A DNA stretch of 64,000 nt from Eurosta solidaginis (Eukaryota; Arthropoda; Insecta; Diptera; Tephritidae), in NCBI RefSeq assembly GCF_040869045.1, contig NC_090321.1, positions 93,974,603 to 94,038,602 of the forward strand, written 5' to 3'. Both the position numbers and the translations under genes were made by a program. Positions 11,149-22,495 of this stretch are shown in pieces. Every line of letters begins with the position of its first letter. Positions within the stretch are counted from its first letter, which is position 1. Under the pieces are notes generated by a model. That model was not told where the DNA came from and searched no databases. It saw only the letters and a program-made list of their open reading frames with translations.

Positions 11149-12158
11149 TTACACAGAATGGTGTATGATAAACGCGAGGCCGCCTCCATTTCCGCTCTCG
11201 CGATCTTTTCTGTGGACATTATACCCATAACAGGTATGCAGAGCAGATCTTGCTTTGAGTTTAGTCTCTTGAATCGCGGCAATGCGGATGTTGTGCCGCT
11301 TCATGAAATCGACTACATCAGTGATTTTCCCAGTTAATCCATTACAGTTTAACTGCAGAATTCTGAAGTGCAAGGGGGGAGACATCGTCACTCTAGGAGT
11401 AAGTGAGGGGTGACTACGCCTGGGTTGTGAAAGGCTAGGACGCAACTGCTGTTGTGGCCCTGGGACTGGACGTCCTTGGGTAAGCATTGGGGTACTCGGT
11501 GTATTTGGGTAAGCGGCCTGGCAACATGACGCAATGAAACTCGGCGGAAGGTTGCCGTCGTGGAGACCAGAGCATCTAGGAAAGTGGCACCGTCCGACGC
11601 AGGAGCTGTATTGGGCGGATGTCGCAAACATATATATTCTATGCTGGCAAACGGTGCAAAGGGAGGTAGGAACTAAGAGTCTGTTTCCCTGACCTACACG
11701 ATTGCTTCCGGAATTGGGGGAGAGAAGACGGGGCCAGGGGATGACGCTCGGCATTGCTACCGACTCTACTACGGAGATTTTAGGTTGGAGTGGGAGCTGC
11801 CGGATGAGTTGGTGGCGCCGTGGGGTGCGAGCAGCAGCGGGTACTTGTTGTGGCTTTCTGATCAGCGGGGCTGCTGGAAGGTAGTGGAGGGGGAGGGGGC
11901 ACTAAGGCGTAGACTATGGGACGCCCTTGGGCTTGTACAGCAAGGAGCCCCAAAAGATTTATATAAGTTACGTGGACGTCTGGTTTTGGGATCTAGCCCA
12001 GAACAACCTGTACGATGCAACCATCCCTTACACGAGACCCACTGACAAGAGTATGACCATCCTAAAAAGATTCTTTTCCGGCAGACGCAGCAAAACCATT
12101 TCTCAGGACCGGGGTTAGAAAACGGACGCGGATTGGGTTCGATACCTTCCTGGAGCAA
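11149..12158 (-). pseudogene. N-terminal zinc-finger region and start of endonuclease, LINE 3
   Basis: Frame 11862-12158 has a treble-clef-like pattern, WFCCVCRKRI ... SCQWVSCKGWLHRTGCSGL, resembling PHD-type fingers of some CR1-group proteins. Frame 11149-11754 has a second, related pattern (CTVCQHRIYMF ... CVGRCHFPRCSGL), then a Pro-rich linker, then the endonuclease start HFRILQLNCNGLTGKI and AAIQETKLKA with the catalytic Glu. The two finger frames are separated by stops. The arrangement suggests two fingers ahead of the endonuclease. Confidence 0.6.
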
Positions 12159-12293
12159 GAGAATATGGATCAGTCCCGCTGCAAACTAAATTGGGTTACA
12201 CTGAAATGGCAGTCCTTGGGCGGGAAAAATCCCGAGTAGCTCCGGTACATAGAACCGACTGCCTTGGGAAGCGTGCACTGCCATATCTCTACT

Positions 12294-13745
12294 GGTTGTT
12301 GTTGTAACAGTGCTTCGCCCTATACAATAGGTGCAACCACTCATAAATTGTCATGAATATCCTCTAACGGGAGTCCAAGGAAATCTGCAGTTTCAAGAGC
12401 GGTGGAACACAGAGAAAGGGATGTTAGAGGCGTTGGTTCCACATTGCGATTGAAATGATGGGGGTGTCCTGTGGGGACACGACGCAAGCAGGACATACAT
12501 TATGTATGTCCGGGTTGATTCGGGATAGGTAAGGGTTTAATCTGTTACAGATTGCTCTCCTCTTTGGCGAGTTAAGGGTATTTAACTTTAAGAATAGGGT
12601 TCGCCGGGCAATTCCTGGTATTGAGGTCCGACGCTTTATTTTGGATATCACTGAGGACCTTTTTGTGTTCTTCTTCTACATACAGCTCAGATTTCAGGGA
12701 GCGTATTTTCTCATAATGCTTGCGGAGATGACTTCTTAAGACCCTCGGAGGTGGAGCCTCTTTAATAAGATGCCTGTTGGGATGCCCAGGTTTCTATATA
12801 TTCAACAGAAACTGTTTGTTCAACCTTCCATTTCTCTCCCTAATGGGGAGTAATATCGTCTCACTATGTAGGTGGTGCTCTGGGGATAAAAAGACAGCCC
12901 GTTCTAAGAGAAGTGTTTTGGCAGGCCTGTATTTTCTTCCAGTGAGTAACCTTAAGGCTTGGCGACCATATCTGGGCGCGTAGAATGCAAGCGGCCATCC
13001 AATTTCTTTGTAAGTGGTAATGACCGTCTCTTTATCTTTACCCCAAGTGCTGCTGGCAAGAGATTTGAGAATTTTGTTACAGCTCTGGATTTTCGGTACA
13101 ATTGCGGATGCATGCTCGTCATAATGTAGATCCGGATCGAACGTCACACGTAGTATATTTGATAGTCGGTAGCGTAATGCCATCGACGTCGATGTCATTT
13201 GTTTTGTGTATGTTGTAAATAAGGCCAACTATGATTTAGTCGGTGACAATGTCAGGTTTCGCGAGGGGAAAAACTGGAGAAATTAGGGAGATAGTTGTTT
13301 ATTAAATTATAAAGGTTATCGATGGGTGGGCCGGGACCTTTAGCCATTATCGCGCAGTCATCGGCATAGGAAACAATGGTGGCGAAGGGAGCTTCGATAT
13401 GTAGAAGTTATACATAAGCGGCGATGGAACACCACCTTGTTTAATTCTTCCGGCCTTAGATGCTACGTTCCCGAATCGCACCGGTGTCTGCCGACCAGAC
13501 AGATAATTTGCGGTCCACCTTTTGATACTAGGGGGAAGAGGGGCCCTTACAAGTCTTGAAATAACGTGCCGTGGTTGACTGTATCAAAAGCATTTGATGC
13601 GTCTATCTCTACTGGAAGTATTTTTACGTTCCAATTATGTGTATATATTGGGAATTTTCTTAAGATTAAAACTATAAGCCTTTTCTTCAAAGTAGGCGTT
13701 GTCCTTATCCGCTTTGGTCTGATGAATATATTATACAAAGGACTA
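12294..13745 (-). mobile_element. Second, 5'-truncated copy of the LINE 3 family (LINE 4)
   Basis: Minus-strand copy beginning inside the RT: 13547-13738 keeps motif A (EIDASNAFDTVNHG). The thumb region at 12794-13228 reads TFDPDLHYDEHASAIVPK and SSTWGKDKETVITTYK, then MSPEHH-like SPEHHLHSE, and 12424-12651 holds NRLNPYLSRINPD. The 3' end carries a gttgttgttgtaacag phrase on the plus strand. It abuts the 5' end of LINE 3, giving a head-to-tail pair. Several frameshifts are present. Confidence 0.7.
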
Positions 13746-13751
13746 TACTTC

Positions 13752-13895
13752 CGGCGGCCGCGGTGGTGTGATGGTAGCTTGCTCCACCCTCCATACCGAA
13801 TATTCTGGGTTCACACCCCGGGCAAAGCAACATGAAAATTTTAGAAACATGTTTTTTCAATAAGAAGACAACTTTTCTAGGCGGGGTAACTTTTA
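13752..13895 (+). repeat. tRNA-derived SINE, 5' part
   Basis: Head reads ggccgcggtggtgtgatggt (A-box-like), followed 45 nt later by gggttcacacccc (B-box-like) and then cgggcaaagcaacatgaaaa and tttagaaacatg. This matches the head of the complete copy at 61834-62121. It ends shortly after ttttctaggcggggt; the SINE 3' half is missing. RNA polymerase III would be the expected transcription machinery. Confidence 0.75.
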
Positions 13896-15734
13896 AATTT
13901 GCTTCTGCTAAAAGGCGGGGCCACACCAATTTTACAAACTTTTAATAAATTTATATGGTACATCGTAAAATTTTTTTTAAGCTTCACCACTTCAGCAGTA
14001 TTTGTTAAAGTATTGTTCTTTCTGATTTGGACCATTTTCAATACCAATGTTAAAGCTGCTAACTCCATTCACCAAAATTTAACAGTAGAACGAAAAAGCT
14101 TTATTGCATGACAAGTTAAAATGAATTGAAGTTTATGGAGTTAGCAGCCCTTCATAATTTTGTTGGAGTTAGTGATTCTGGACAACAAACACATACTTTT
14201 CTTTTACCACCATATGCAGAAATCGTTTTCCACTCCACCATTATCAAAAAGTCGGTTTAAGTTAAATGCGGAGCTTTTACCACATCGTCGACGATCTCAA
14301 TTTATGCTCAAGCTATGGTGTTAATGGACTGAACTTTGTTGATTTTAAATTTTGTAGACCATCGGCACTTGGTAAAGTATCGGGGAAAAGTATCATGGTA
14401 AAGCATCTTTATAAATATTTTTAATGTCCAATTGCACCCTGCATTAGTTTTCACATAGACGTTTTTTATACTGAGACTTCAGTGCACTACACTTATCGAA
14501 CTTTTCCCAAAAGAAAGTCATTTTTAAGAAATTTTCCGAACTTATTTCATAAAATCACAAAGTCAAGAATGTTCTTGAAACATTGAATTTTTGGAGTAAT
14601 GATGTAATGCTTGGACTTTTTATGCGATTGTGCAGAAGAGTGACAAGTGATTTACCAATGTCAAATACGAGATGTTTTCAAATAAGATAAAATATACACT
14701 TTTTTTAGAGAAATCAATAAAGTTGAATGTAAAAATGGCACAAGATAAGATCTTACCCTTTTAAGGTGAAGGATTAAAGCTAATCTTATATAATTTAACT
14801 AAAGTAATCGTTGAAATTGCCACATATGTCCTTCATTTTAAAAAATCTTATGCAATTAAGGAATTAAAATCAGGTACTTTAATAAAGATCTGCGTGGTGC
14901 TAATAACATTTAATCCAGAAGATCGCGTTACTATGTCTGATTCCGTTTGTCTTAATAGCAAATGAGCGCCCTTGTGGGCGAAAAAGCACACAACGTTTTA
15001 ATTTATTAAAGAAAATATTGTCTTATTTATTTGCAAGCTTTTGCTGCAATCTGCTGTATCCAGATTTAAACTAAGCAATATTAAGAATGGGTGCGAGTTC
15101 TTCTTAATATTTGGTAGCTGAACTAATATTCTTCTGGAACTTTCCATCACTGCAAAAATTTAGAAAAAAACTGTCAAAATTGTACGAAATCATTTGACAA
15201 TCTAAATTGTTTTTGCGGGCAAATAATCCCAAAAATAATTATTTGAAACTTTTATTGTGTTTTCATGTATACATGTTCAACAGGCTAGAGATCAATCGGG
15301 ACTCACGGTAAGAAAGTAAGTAAGCTGGATTGAAAGTGGTGCGGCTCCGGTATATGATTTTTTTGCGGACGTCGTGGAGCACATGCACTTGGACGTTTGT
15401 CATTATCTCAAGTTGAGTACAGTTATGTGACCATTGAGTTTACATGGCTGCCAAATACGTACAGATTGTGATCCATATTTGAGAATCTTGTGCCGCCAAC
15501 ATCGGGGCGAACAAATTTGAACCCACCATTACGTTCAATCGATCGGACTTTAACCGAATCAAAAATCATAGCCCTCTGATCTACATGGTACTTGAATTGA
15601 ATGGACATTAGATTGTAGACCTTAACAAGTAGCGCAGCTCATAGCAGATCGCTCAAAATGAACAAACACACACAAACATTACTAAGGTCCATATTACGGA
15701 AATCTTTTAGAAAATTCAAGCTAAATAATAACAA
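13896..15734. other. AT-rich sequence without recognisable genes
   Basis: No supported coding region. A short inverted repeat (gctgctaactccat at about 14055, mirrored by atggagttagcagc at about 14141) is the only structure I noticed. 15423-15608 has a 61-codon minus frame with no family features. Confidence 0.4.
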
Positions 15735-16171
15735 GTAAAGGTGTTTAAGTTCGGGTGTAATCGAACGTTATATACACAGCGTGAACTTTAATTGTACATT
15801 TCATTTCAGATAAATTACTTTTCTATATAACACGTGGCACCCACCGCCCGTTTAAAAGAAAAATGTCTCCCCATTTCCTCTTAAAGTACCACTGTGTAAG
15901 TGAAATATCAGTATTTTTCTATTATTTGCTAAGTTATAGCTTATTATTCTAGTCTACGCCCCTTTTAAACTTGTTTTATATCTAAGTTGCCGTGGTCTTT
16001 AACCGATTTCGTCCATTTTTTCTAGAAATATTTCCTGCTTCCCAATTTTTTTACGATATGTAAATTTTTCTTCGAGTTATGGCTCCCGAAACATAGAAAA
16101 TTGCTTAGTCATAAAAGGGCGGTCCCACGCCCATTTTCTTAAATTTGAAGTTTTTCCTATTTACTGTTATA
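15735..16171 (+). repeat. Interspersed repeat R, copy 1, left part
   Basis: Starts with the conserved terminus acaagtaaaggtgtttaagttcgggtgtaatcgaac, whose core forms a small hairpin (gttcgg/ccgaac in the best copy at 25760). It contains typical phrases such as gggcggtcccacgccca. It continues at 21826 after the LINE 2 insertion. Confidence 0.7.
16159..16171. repeat. Target-site duplication of LINE 2, left copy
   Basis: atttactgttata is repeated exactly at 21826-21838. Joining the flanks restores continuous repeat R sequence. Confidence 0.85.
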
Positions 16172-16285
16172 GGTTAGGTTAGGTTGGGTGGTAGCTTCCC
16201 TGATAGGGGAAGCTCACTTGGACAACATGACGGTCCGTTGTGATACCACATATAATAAACTAAACTAACGGTGACGTAGATATAA

Positions 16286-17348
16286 CTACTTAGAGAATCG
16301 TTGGGTAGCAACGATAAAGTTCCGAATGATCCCGATCTCAACCTTGGATAGCTCCTCGGGAGATCCAAGTGAGTCACGACCGAAATACTTTCGCCTGGTT
16401 CTGGCAAAAGCTGGGCAGTCAAGCATAAAATGATTTGGTGATTCCACCTCATCATCCTCCATACAGCTGCAGCAGGATGGAGTTTCTAATATATTGAGAC
16501 GTACCGCATCGATACCCATGGGACAGTGCCCTGTCAAAACCCCCAATGACCATTGATAGGTGAGCTTTAGTGAACCCAATTATTTCAGCAGACCTCCTGT
16601 CATCCACTTTCGGCCAGAAAGATCTTGATAACCTGCAAGACGTAGTGTTCGCCCAACGTTTGCTGAGCTGACTCGAGGCCCAGCTATGGAAGAGCAATCC
16701 ACAGGTGGCTAGCGAAATCCCGAAATCCCTACAGCCATCTTCATCCGGTTCAGTTGTACCGATTCGGGCTAAGAGATCTGCTTGACAGTTACCCGGAATA
16801 TCACTATGGCCCGGGACCCAGATAATCTTAATTGTAAAATAATTCGATGCAATCGCAAGTGAGGTCAGGCACTCCCAGACCACCCTCGATCGCACTGTAG
16901 TTGAGCTCAAGGCCTTTATAGCCGCTTGGCTATCAGAGTAGATGTTAAATTCCCTAACCGTAGTAGCGCTGGATAGCATTTCATTCACCGCATCCTTAAT
17001 CACAGCAAGTTCCGCTTAAAATACACTGCAGTGATCAGCCAACTTAAACTTGCAGCTTACATTTAGCTTTTGACAAAATACCCCCCGCCAACCTTTCGTC
17101 CAACTTCGACCCATCCGTGAACAAGTTAACCGGTCCCATGCCCCAGATAATTCCTCTTCTCCACTCCTCCCTCGGGGGAATGACTGGGGTGAAGGTTGTA
17201 TAGGGAGCGGCCACCGGCATGCAATAGTCCGTCCTGTCCGGGATAAAGTCGAAACTAGTAAGAAGGCTAGAGTGTCCGAAATCAGAAAGCATATAACCCA
17301 TATCACGAAGCCTGACCAACGACCGGGCCGCGGCTGCCTTTCCCGCAA
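16286..17348 (-). pseudogene. RNase H and C-terminal knuckle of LINE 2 ORF2
   Basis: The domain starts in the preceding frame with NLFTDGSKLDERLAGG (first catalytic Asp, near 17110), continues into CSVF, then a TAA stop replaces the Gln of CSVFQAEL seen in LINE 1. Frame 16452-17003 carries EFNIYSDSQAAIKAL (Asp) and IIWVPGHSDIPGNCQADLLA (His/Asp). Frame 16286-16579 carries VLTGHCPMG and the knuckle CCSCMEDDEVESPNHFMLDC. Besides the stop, frameshifts lie near 17030 and 16500. Confidence 0.8.
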
Positions 17349-18493
17349 TATCTACTGGATGTATATTCAGCATGACATTCAGTGCCAAGGTAGGTGTTGT
17401 TATCATAGCGCCACTGATACCGATAAGCGCCGTCCGTTGCACTGACACTAACATTTTGGAGGTGCTCGCCGTGTCCAGTGCTTTCCACCAGACCAGCACC
17501 CCATAGAGCAGAATCGGTTTGACCACCATCTCATAAAGCCAGTTTACTACTCCTGGCGAGAGCCCCCATCTCGTTCCGATAGCCCCCCTGCAGTAGTACA
17601 AGGCAACCGCGGCCTTCCTGGCCCTATCTTCCACATTGGGCCTCCAGGACAGCTTCTTGTCCAGAACAATTCCCAAATATTTAACCCTGTCAGTAAGTAC
17701 CAACGGTACCCCTCCAATCGAAGGAGTTCTGAAGTCGGGTATCTTATATCTCCTTGTAAAAAGAACCAATTCTGTTTTCCCGGGTTGACCGCCAATCCAC
17801 ATGATTCAGCCCACCTAGCCACAGTATCCAGGTAGACCTGCAGAACATCGCGTAGGGTGCCCAGAAATTTTCCCCTGACTAGGATAGCGAGGTCATCTGC
17901 ATAGGCAACCACCCGACAACCATTGGCTTCCAGCTCCACAAGATGCTCGTTGACTACCACAACCCAGAGCAGAGAGATAGGACACCCCCCTGTGGCGTGC
18001 CCCTGCACACCTTCCTCCTAATTATGGCCCCTCCCCACTCCGCTGCGACAATTCTGCCGCATAGAAGTTTGCTAATAAATTCAACCAGAGCAGCTTCGAC
18101 TCCTAAACCCACCAGAGCTCTTCCGATTGCCCCCGGTAAGACATTGTTAAAAGCCCCCTCGATGTCTAGAAAGGCACCCAGAGCATACTCTTTATGTTCT
18201 AGAGACCCCTCTATTTGCTTTACAATCGAATGATGAGCCGTTTCCGTCGATCTTCCTTTGCAGTACGCATGCTGTGAAGCCGACAGTAACCCCTCAGGTA
18301 TCCTTTCCCGTAGGTACAGGTCAATCAGCCGCTCAAACTTTTTAAGAAGAAACGACGAGAGACTGATTGGCCTGAAATCCTTAGGTGACACATGAGAGCT
18401 CCTGCCGGCCTTCGGAATGAAGATGACCCTAACCGTGTGCCACGACTTAGGGATATAGTTAAGCCTGAGGCAGTTAGTGTAGATGATGGCCAA
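17044..18493 (-). pseudogene. Reverse transcriptase domain of LINE 2 ORF2
   Basis: Three frames give a near-complete RT: 17954-18493 (FIPKAGRSSHVSPKDFRPIS, ALGAFLDIEGAFNNV with motif A Asp, CRGTPQGGVLS motif B), 17547-18008 (VVAYADDLAILVRGKF, motif C intact) and 17044-17802 (GKTELVLFTRRYKIP, VKYLGIVLDKKLSW, ILLYGVLVWW). Frameshifts lie just after motif B and after NPGK. All catalytic residues survive, so small indels rather than motif loss inactivate it. Confidence 0.85.
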
Positions 18494-19757
18494 TCAGCGG
18501 CAGGAAATCCCTAAAGACCTTTGAAGTTGCGCAGGAATGATGCCATCCGGGCCGGGTGACTTATAGGGCTTGAACGAATTTATAGCCCAGGATATTTGAC
18601 TTTCCCGTAGTGGGATGGCAGGCATTTCTGCATGGCCAGCAACCGCCGACCACGCAAGCGAAGATCCCTGCGCAACTGGGACATCGGGAAAATGATTGTC
18701 CAGTAAAAGTCTCAGGGACTCCTCGCTACTCATCGACCAGTCCCCACCATCATCTCTCAGATACCCCCTAGGGGCGGGATTCCTAGAGAGTATTTTTCTA
18801 AGCCTCGCGGATTCATTGCAGCCCTCTACGTTTTCGCAGAAGCTTCGCCATGAATATCGCTTAGCTATCCTTATTTCATATTTATAAATCCCCAGACTCA
18901 CCTTATAGATCTCCCAGTCCGAGGGTAGTTTACTCCTCCTGGCTCTGTTAAAGAGCCGCCTACTGGACGCTCTTAGGTCGTCAAGGGAATCAGACCACCA
19001 GGGCGGCTTGCCCTTCCCCCTGTAAGTTTTCAGTGGGCAGGACTGTTGAAAGGCGCTATTGCTTGCCAAGGTGAAGTTTTCCACCAGACCGTCTATTTCA
19101 GATTCGGACAGCTCCGAACCAACGATAGGCGCCTCAGGCAATAGCTCTCCCAACTTCCTACAATACAAGTCCCAGTTGGTACTTTTAGGGTTCCTAAAAG
19201 ATAATTTACGGGGACGTTCTTCATTCACCGAGAACTGAATATATCGGTGATCAGAGAAAGAGTGCTCGTTGAGAACCCTCCAGCCAGATATCCGATCTTC
19301 CAGTTCTCTGCTAACCAGGGTGAGGTCCAGGACCTCCTCCCTTACCGCAGTAATAAAAGTCATATACAAAGTCCCTCATCTACAATAAAAGTAAATAAAG
19401 ACTCACCTCTGGTGTTCGTATCCGAGCTCCCCCATATGCTATGGTGTGCATTAGCATCGGCACCTATGACCGTGGTTACGTCAGCATTGCTGAGAGAATA
19501 AAAGCTTTAAATTCCTTTTTAATAAGCACACAGGATCTAGGCCTACCTGCCTCCCCATGCACCAAGGTGTTGAATTTTCCCGTCCTTAATCCAGAAATTT
19601 TTCCGCCGTTACTACTCAGCCACGGCTCCTGGACAAGGACTATATCCACTCCGCCTTTCTCAAGACAGAGCAACAAGTTTGCGGAAGCCGCCTTAGAATG
19701 CTCAAGATTGATTTGACGGATTTCTATCAACACCACCCTTCTTCTTCTGCACCCCAT
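18494..19757 (-). pseudogene. Endonuclease and linker of LINE 2 ORF2
   Basis: ORF2 starts near 19757; IRQINLEHSKAASANLLLCL and DIVLVQEPWL (catalytic Glu) form the endonuclease N-terminus at 19476-19757. The middle motif (GADANAHHSIWGSS) is read near 19430-19460 in another frame. Frame 18494-19369 has EEVLDLTLVS and EHSFSDHRYI (catalytic Asp-His), then the linker with GKGKPPWWSD and PYKSPGPDGI leading to the RT. ORF1 and ORF2 overlap by about 55 bp. Confidence 0.85.
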
Positions 19758-21267
19758 CCTTGGCGGCTTCGCCCTCGGAGGCTAGGAGCTCCTCCTCTGC
19801 CCTATCAGCCAGACGACTAGCACTGATGACAGATCCCGCTTTTGACGGGACGTCAACAGTGCTTTCGCTGTCCAAATTAGCGGGGTCAGCATCCACAACC
19901 ATGGGTACTGGCTCCCCTGCGGACGCCTCCACCTCCCGAACAGTCTCTGGGGGAGAGGAACCATCTTCCCTGGAATCGGCGTGGTAGATTTTGAGAACCA
20001 CACGCTCGAGGTATAGGAGATAACCCCCCTCGTGTCAGAGAGAGGACCGGTGGATTCTGCGTTTAGCAGAATCAGCACTTGCCGACGTGGCCCAACAGCC
20101 TCTTCTACTCTGAGGACCCTCCAGTTATGCGTCGAAAGGTTCAGGTCGCAGTAACGCATTAATTTAAGTATTTTCTCAGGCTGAGATGGCCCGGCAGGCA
20201 GCCACACCCGAGCCCTCGGTCGAAGGGGGAGATTCCTCCGTTCCACGGCCTCGAGTCTGGCTATCCTCCAGACCTCCCCAACCAAAGAAATTATTTTCTT
20301 AAAGATACCGGCCGACCGCTCGTCAGCACAAGTAATCAGTCTAAATCCATGATACCACCCCGAGTATTCGGAACATGGCCGCGTACCTAGGCTCTCCATA
20401 ACAGCGGTCATATAGGCCGCTGATATGGCGCTGGCGATCACGGCCACTCCTCTCGGGAGATGGCACCATCCTCCCTACTCCTATCCAGGACCTCGAGGGT
20501 GATGGAGCCCGCTCATTTAGCGATTTCGCTAAACGAAATTGCGTCCCCACTTCCTCGGACCCTTTTTGTCATTGAGGCATTCCGCTCATCCGACCTTTGC
20601 CGCTTCATGGCCCCCAAACCCTGCTGCTCACCCGCATCGTTCGACACCGGTGTGTGGTCGTCGCAAGCTACGACGCTCCTGGCCCACTCCAGCGTCCGGG
20701 AATGCTTCTCAGAAATCTGAGCTGCATCCCTTCCGCCGTAGCGCTCCAGGATCTTATCAGCTAGGCGCCGATCACCCAGAGCTTTCCTACGCGGCGTCGA
20801 TCGCCTTCCTTTCCCGGCAAGCTTCGACCCCAGGGCTCCCGTTGGGAAAGCTCCTCGCGAAAGGGCTTCCTTACTAGTACTGGGCTGGTCCGTCGCATTC
20901 GCCGGACCTCTGCCTTTCCCTGTCACAGCCCCATATGGGCCTGCATTGGGTGTCGGTTTCGACACCCCTCCACTACCCGAACTACACGTACCTACGGGGT
21001 TTAAAACCAAACCCCTGCGCTGATCCGTCTGATCAGCCCTTTTGACCCGCCGGGAGCTTTCCCGGCTGGCAGCGACCTGCTTCGGAGCACTCTCCGCACC
21101 TGTCGCGTCCCTCGCACCATGACGACCTTCGCCATCACTCCTACCCACCTTTTTGTTCGTTTTTGTGTCCATTCTAAGAAGTCCCCCCTCAAGGCCGCTA
21201 TCCGGAGCCGATTGTGTAGTCGCCCTTCAACGGTCCCGTGGTTATCTATGCTGCGCAGGGAGGCCAC
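19702..21267 (-). pseudogene. ORF1 of LINE 2 (DUF4780-like)
   Basis: Frame 20513-21172 gives a basic, low-complexity N-terminal region rich in Gly, Arg, Lys and Ser. Frame 19782-20447 holds the conserved domain: YSGWYHGFRLITCADERSAG, then LPLRPRARVWLPAGPSQPEK and NWRVLRVEEA. The acidic C-terminus runs in 19702-20001. I recognise the domain as DUF4780, a family found in ORF1 of such LINEs and assumed to bind RNA. At least two frameshifts separate the parts (near 20480 and 20000). Confidence 0.75.
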
Positions 21268-21825
21268 GCGAGGATTGACGCATTACCTTATGGATAATGC
21301 GTTCAGAGCCAGACCGGACGCAAAGCGGGAAAATCTTCAACCGCACCTACACCACCAACTTAACGGCGACGGAGCCGGAACGTACCTTGAGGCCCGCCAC
21401 GGTTTTAACGGGACGTGGGCAGGTGCAGCATTAGCTTACCAGCCGTTTCGATAGGGTTTCACCCCGACCTACTAAGGTGGCAGAATACTGCACCTACCAG
21501 CCCAAAGTCATCAATTCCTATCCATAGTCAAAATCAAGTCCCTAACAATCCAGTTCGTCACCGTTCAGTATCGATCTTGACCCTTAACAGGGTCCTCCCT
21601 CCCCTGATCTCGGCACAATGACTCAGGGGTGCGGGTTTTATCGAGTTGTCCTCTCTAGATCCGCCATTATCAGTAGAAGCAGGGGCACCTCGTGCAGGAC
21701 GTGACAACCAATCACGTGTGACAATTCGTCACTATGGCCGGTCTAAGACTGATACCAGTCCCTGATCCAGAGCCTGGAACCACGTATGATATCCAAGCCA
21801 AGTATCTTAACCCCCATTTACTGTT

Positions 21826-22495
21826 ATAAATCCACTTGGGAAATGAAATACCATTGATATAAAGCTTTTTTTTGCAAAAATATGACCTATTTTATTCGTC
21901 CACGACCCTTTTAAAAATCTTTTATATAAAAGTGGGCGTGGACTTAACCGATTTCGTAAATTTCTCTTCAAAGCATTCCTTATAGTAAAGGCAACCTCTC
22001 TGCCGAATTATGTTACGATAGGTTTAACGATTTTTCATTTAAGGTTAATATTATTTGTAAAATTGATTTCATCACAAGTGGGCGGTGCCACGCCCTTTTT
22101 AAAAAATTTTTCAAATTTTTATCAAGAGTCACAATATCAGTCCATGCGTCAAATTTTAACATTCCGGGTGTATTATTTATTAAATAATCAGGTTTTTTGT
22201 GTTTTCCAAAATGTTATATATATAAAAAGTGGACGTGCTTATCATCCGATTTCTCCCATTTTCAGTATCAATCCATTCTAGGTCCAGATAAGCTCGTGTA
22301 CTAAATTTGGTGAAGACATCTCAATATTTACTTAAGTTATCGTGTTAACGGACAGACGGACGGACGGACATGGCTCAATCAAATTTATTTTCGATACTGA
22401 TGATTTTTATATATGGAACCTGTAAACCAACCGTTACCAATGAAAGTTAATATCCTCTTTGTGCGCAAAGCACGCTGAGTATAAAAAGACATCAA
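21826..22495 (+). repeat. Interspersed repeat R, copy 1, right part
   Basis: Continues the repeat after LINE 2: phrases such as agtgggcggtgccacgccc, the ggacagacggacggacgg run near 22345, and a terminus gctgagtataaaaag at 22478. The full terminal hairpin of other copies is partly degraded. Confidence 0.65.

Larger units (their letters stand above)
8645..12293 (-). mobile_element. jockey/CR1-like non-LTR retrotransposon, LINE 3
   Basis: Minus-strand element with N-terminal Cys-rich fingers, endonuclease and reverse transcriptase, no RNase H. The 5' end lies near 12293 where it meets the 3' end of a second copy of the same family. The 3' end near 8645 is shorter than in that copy. Numerous frameshifts and a deletion of RT motif A make it inactive. 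Clade assignment (jockey versus CR1) is by general motif style and is uncertain. Confidence 0.75.
16172..21825 (-). mobile_element. LOA-like non-LTR retrotransposon, LINE 2
   Basis: Nearly full-length minus-strand element, about 5.65 kb, bounded by a perfect 13-bp direct repeat atttactgttata (16159-16171 and 21826-21838). It has a 5' untranslated region (about 21270-21825), ORF1, and ORF2 with endonuclease, RT, RNase H and a C-terminal Cys knuckle. The 3' end is a short CCTAA repeat. It is higher in GC than its surroundings and its motifs are better kept than in LINE 1, so it is probably the younger of the two. Confidence 0.9.

Noticed and set aside
13752..13830. Functional tRNA gene
   Set aside because: A- and B-box-like motifs are present but no cloverleaf, and the same head is joined to SINE bodies at several sites.
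16171..16190. ggttaggttaggtt as an insect telomere (TTAGG) repeat
   Set aside because: Only two to three units, and the same run marks the 3' end of LINE 1 at 3090. It is the LINE 3' end; flies also lack TTAGG telomeres.
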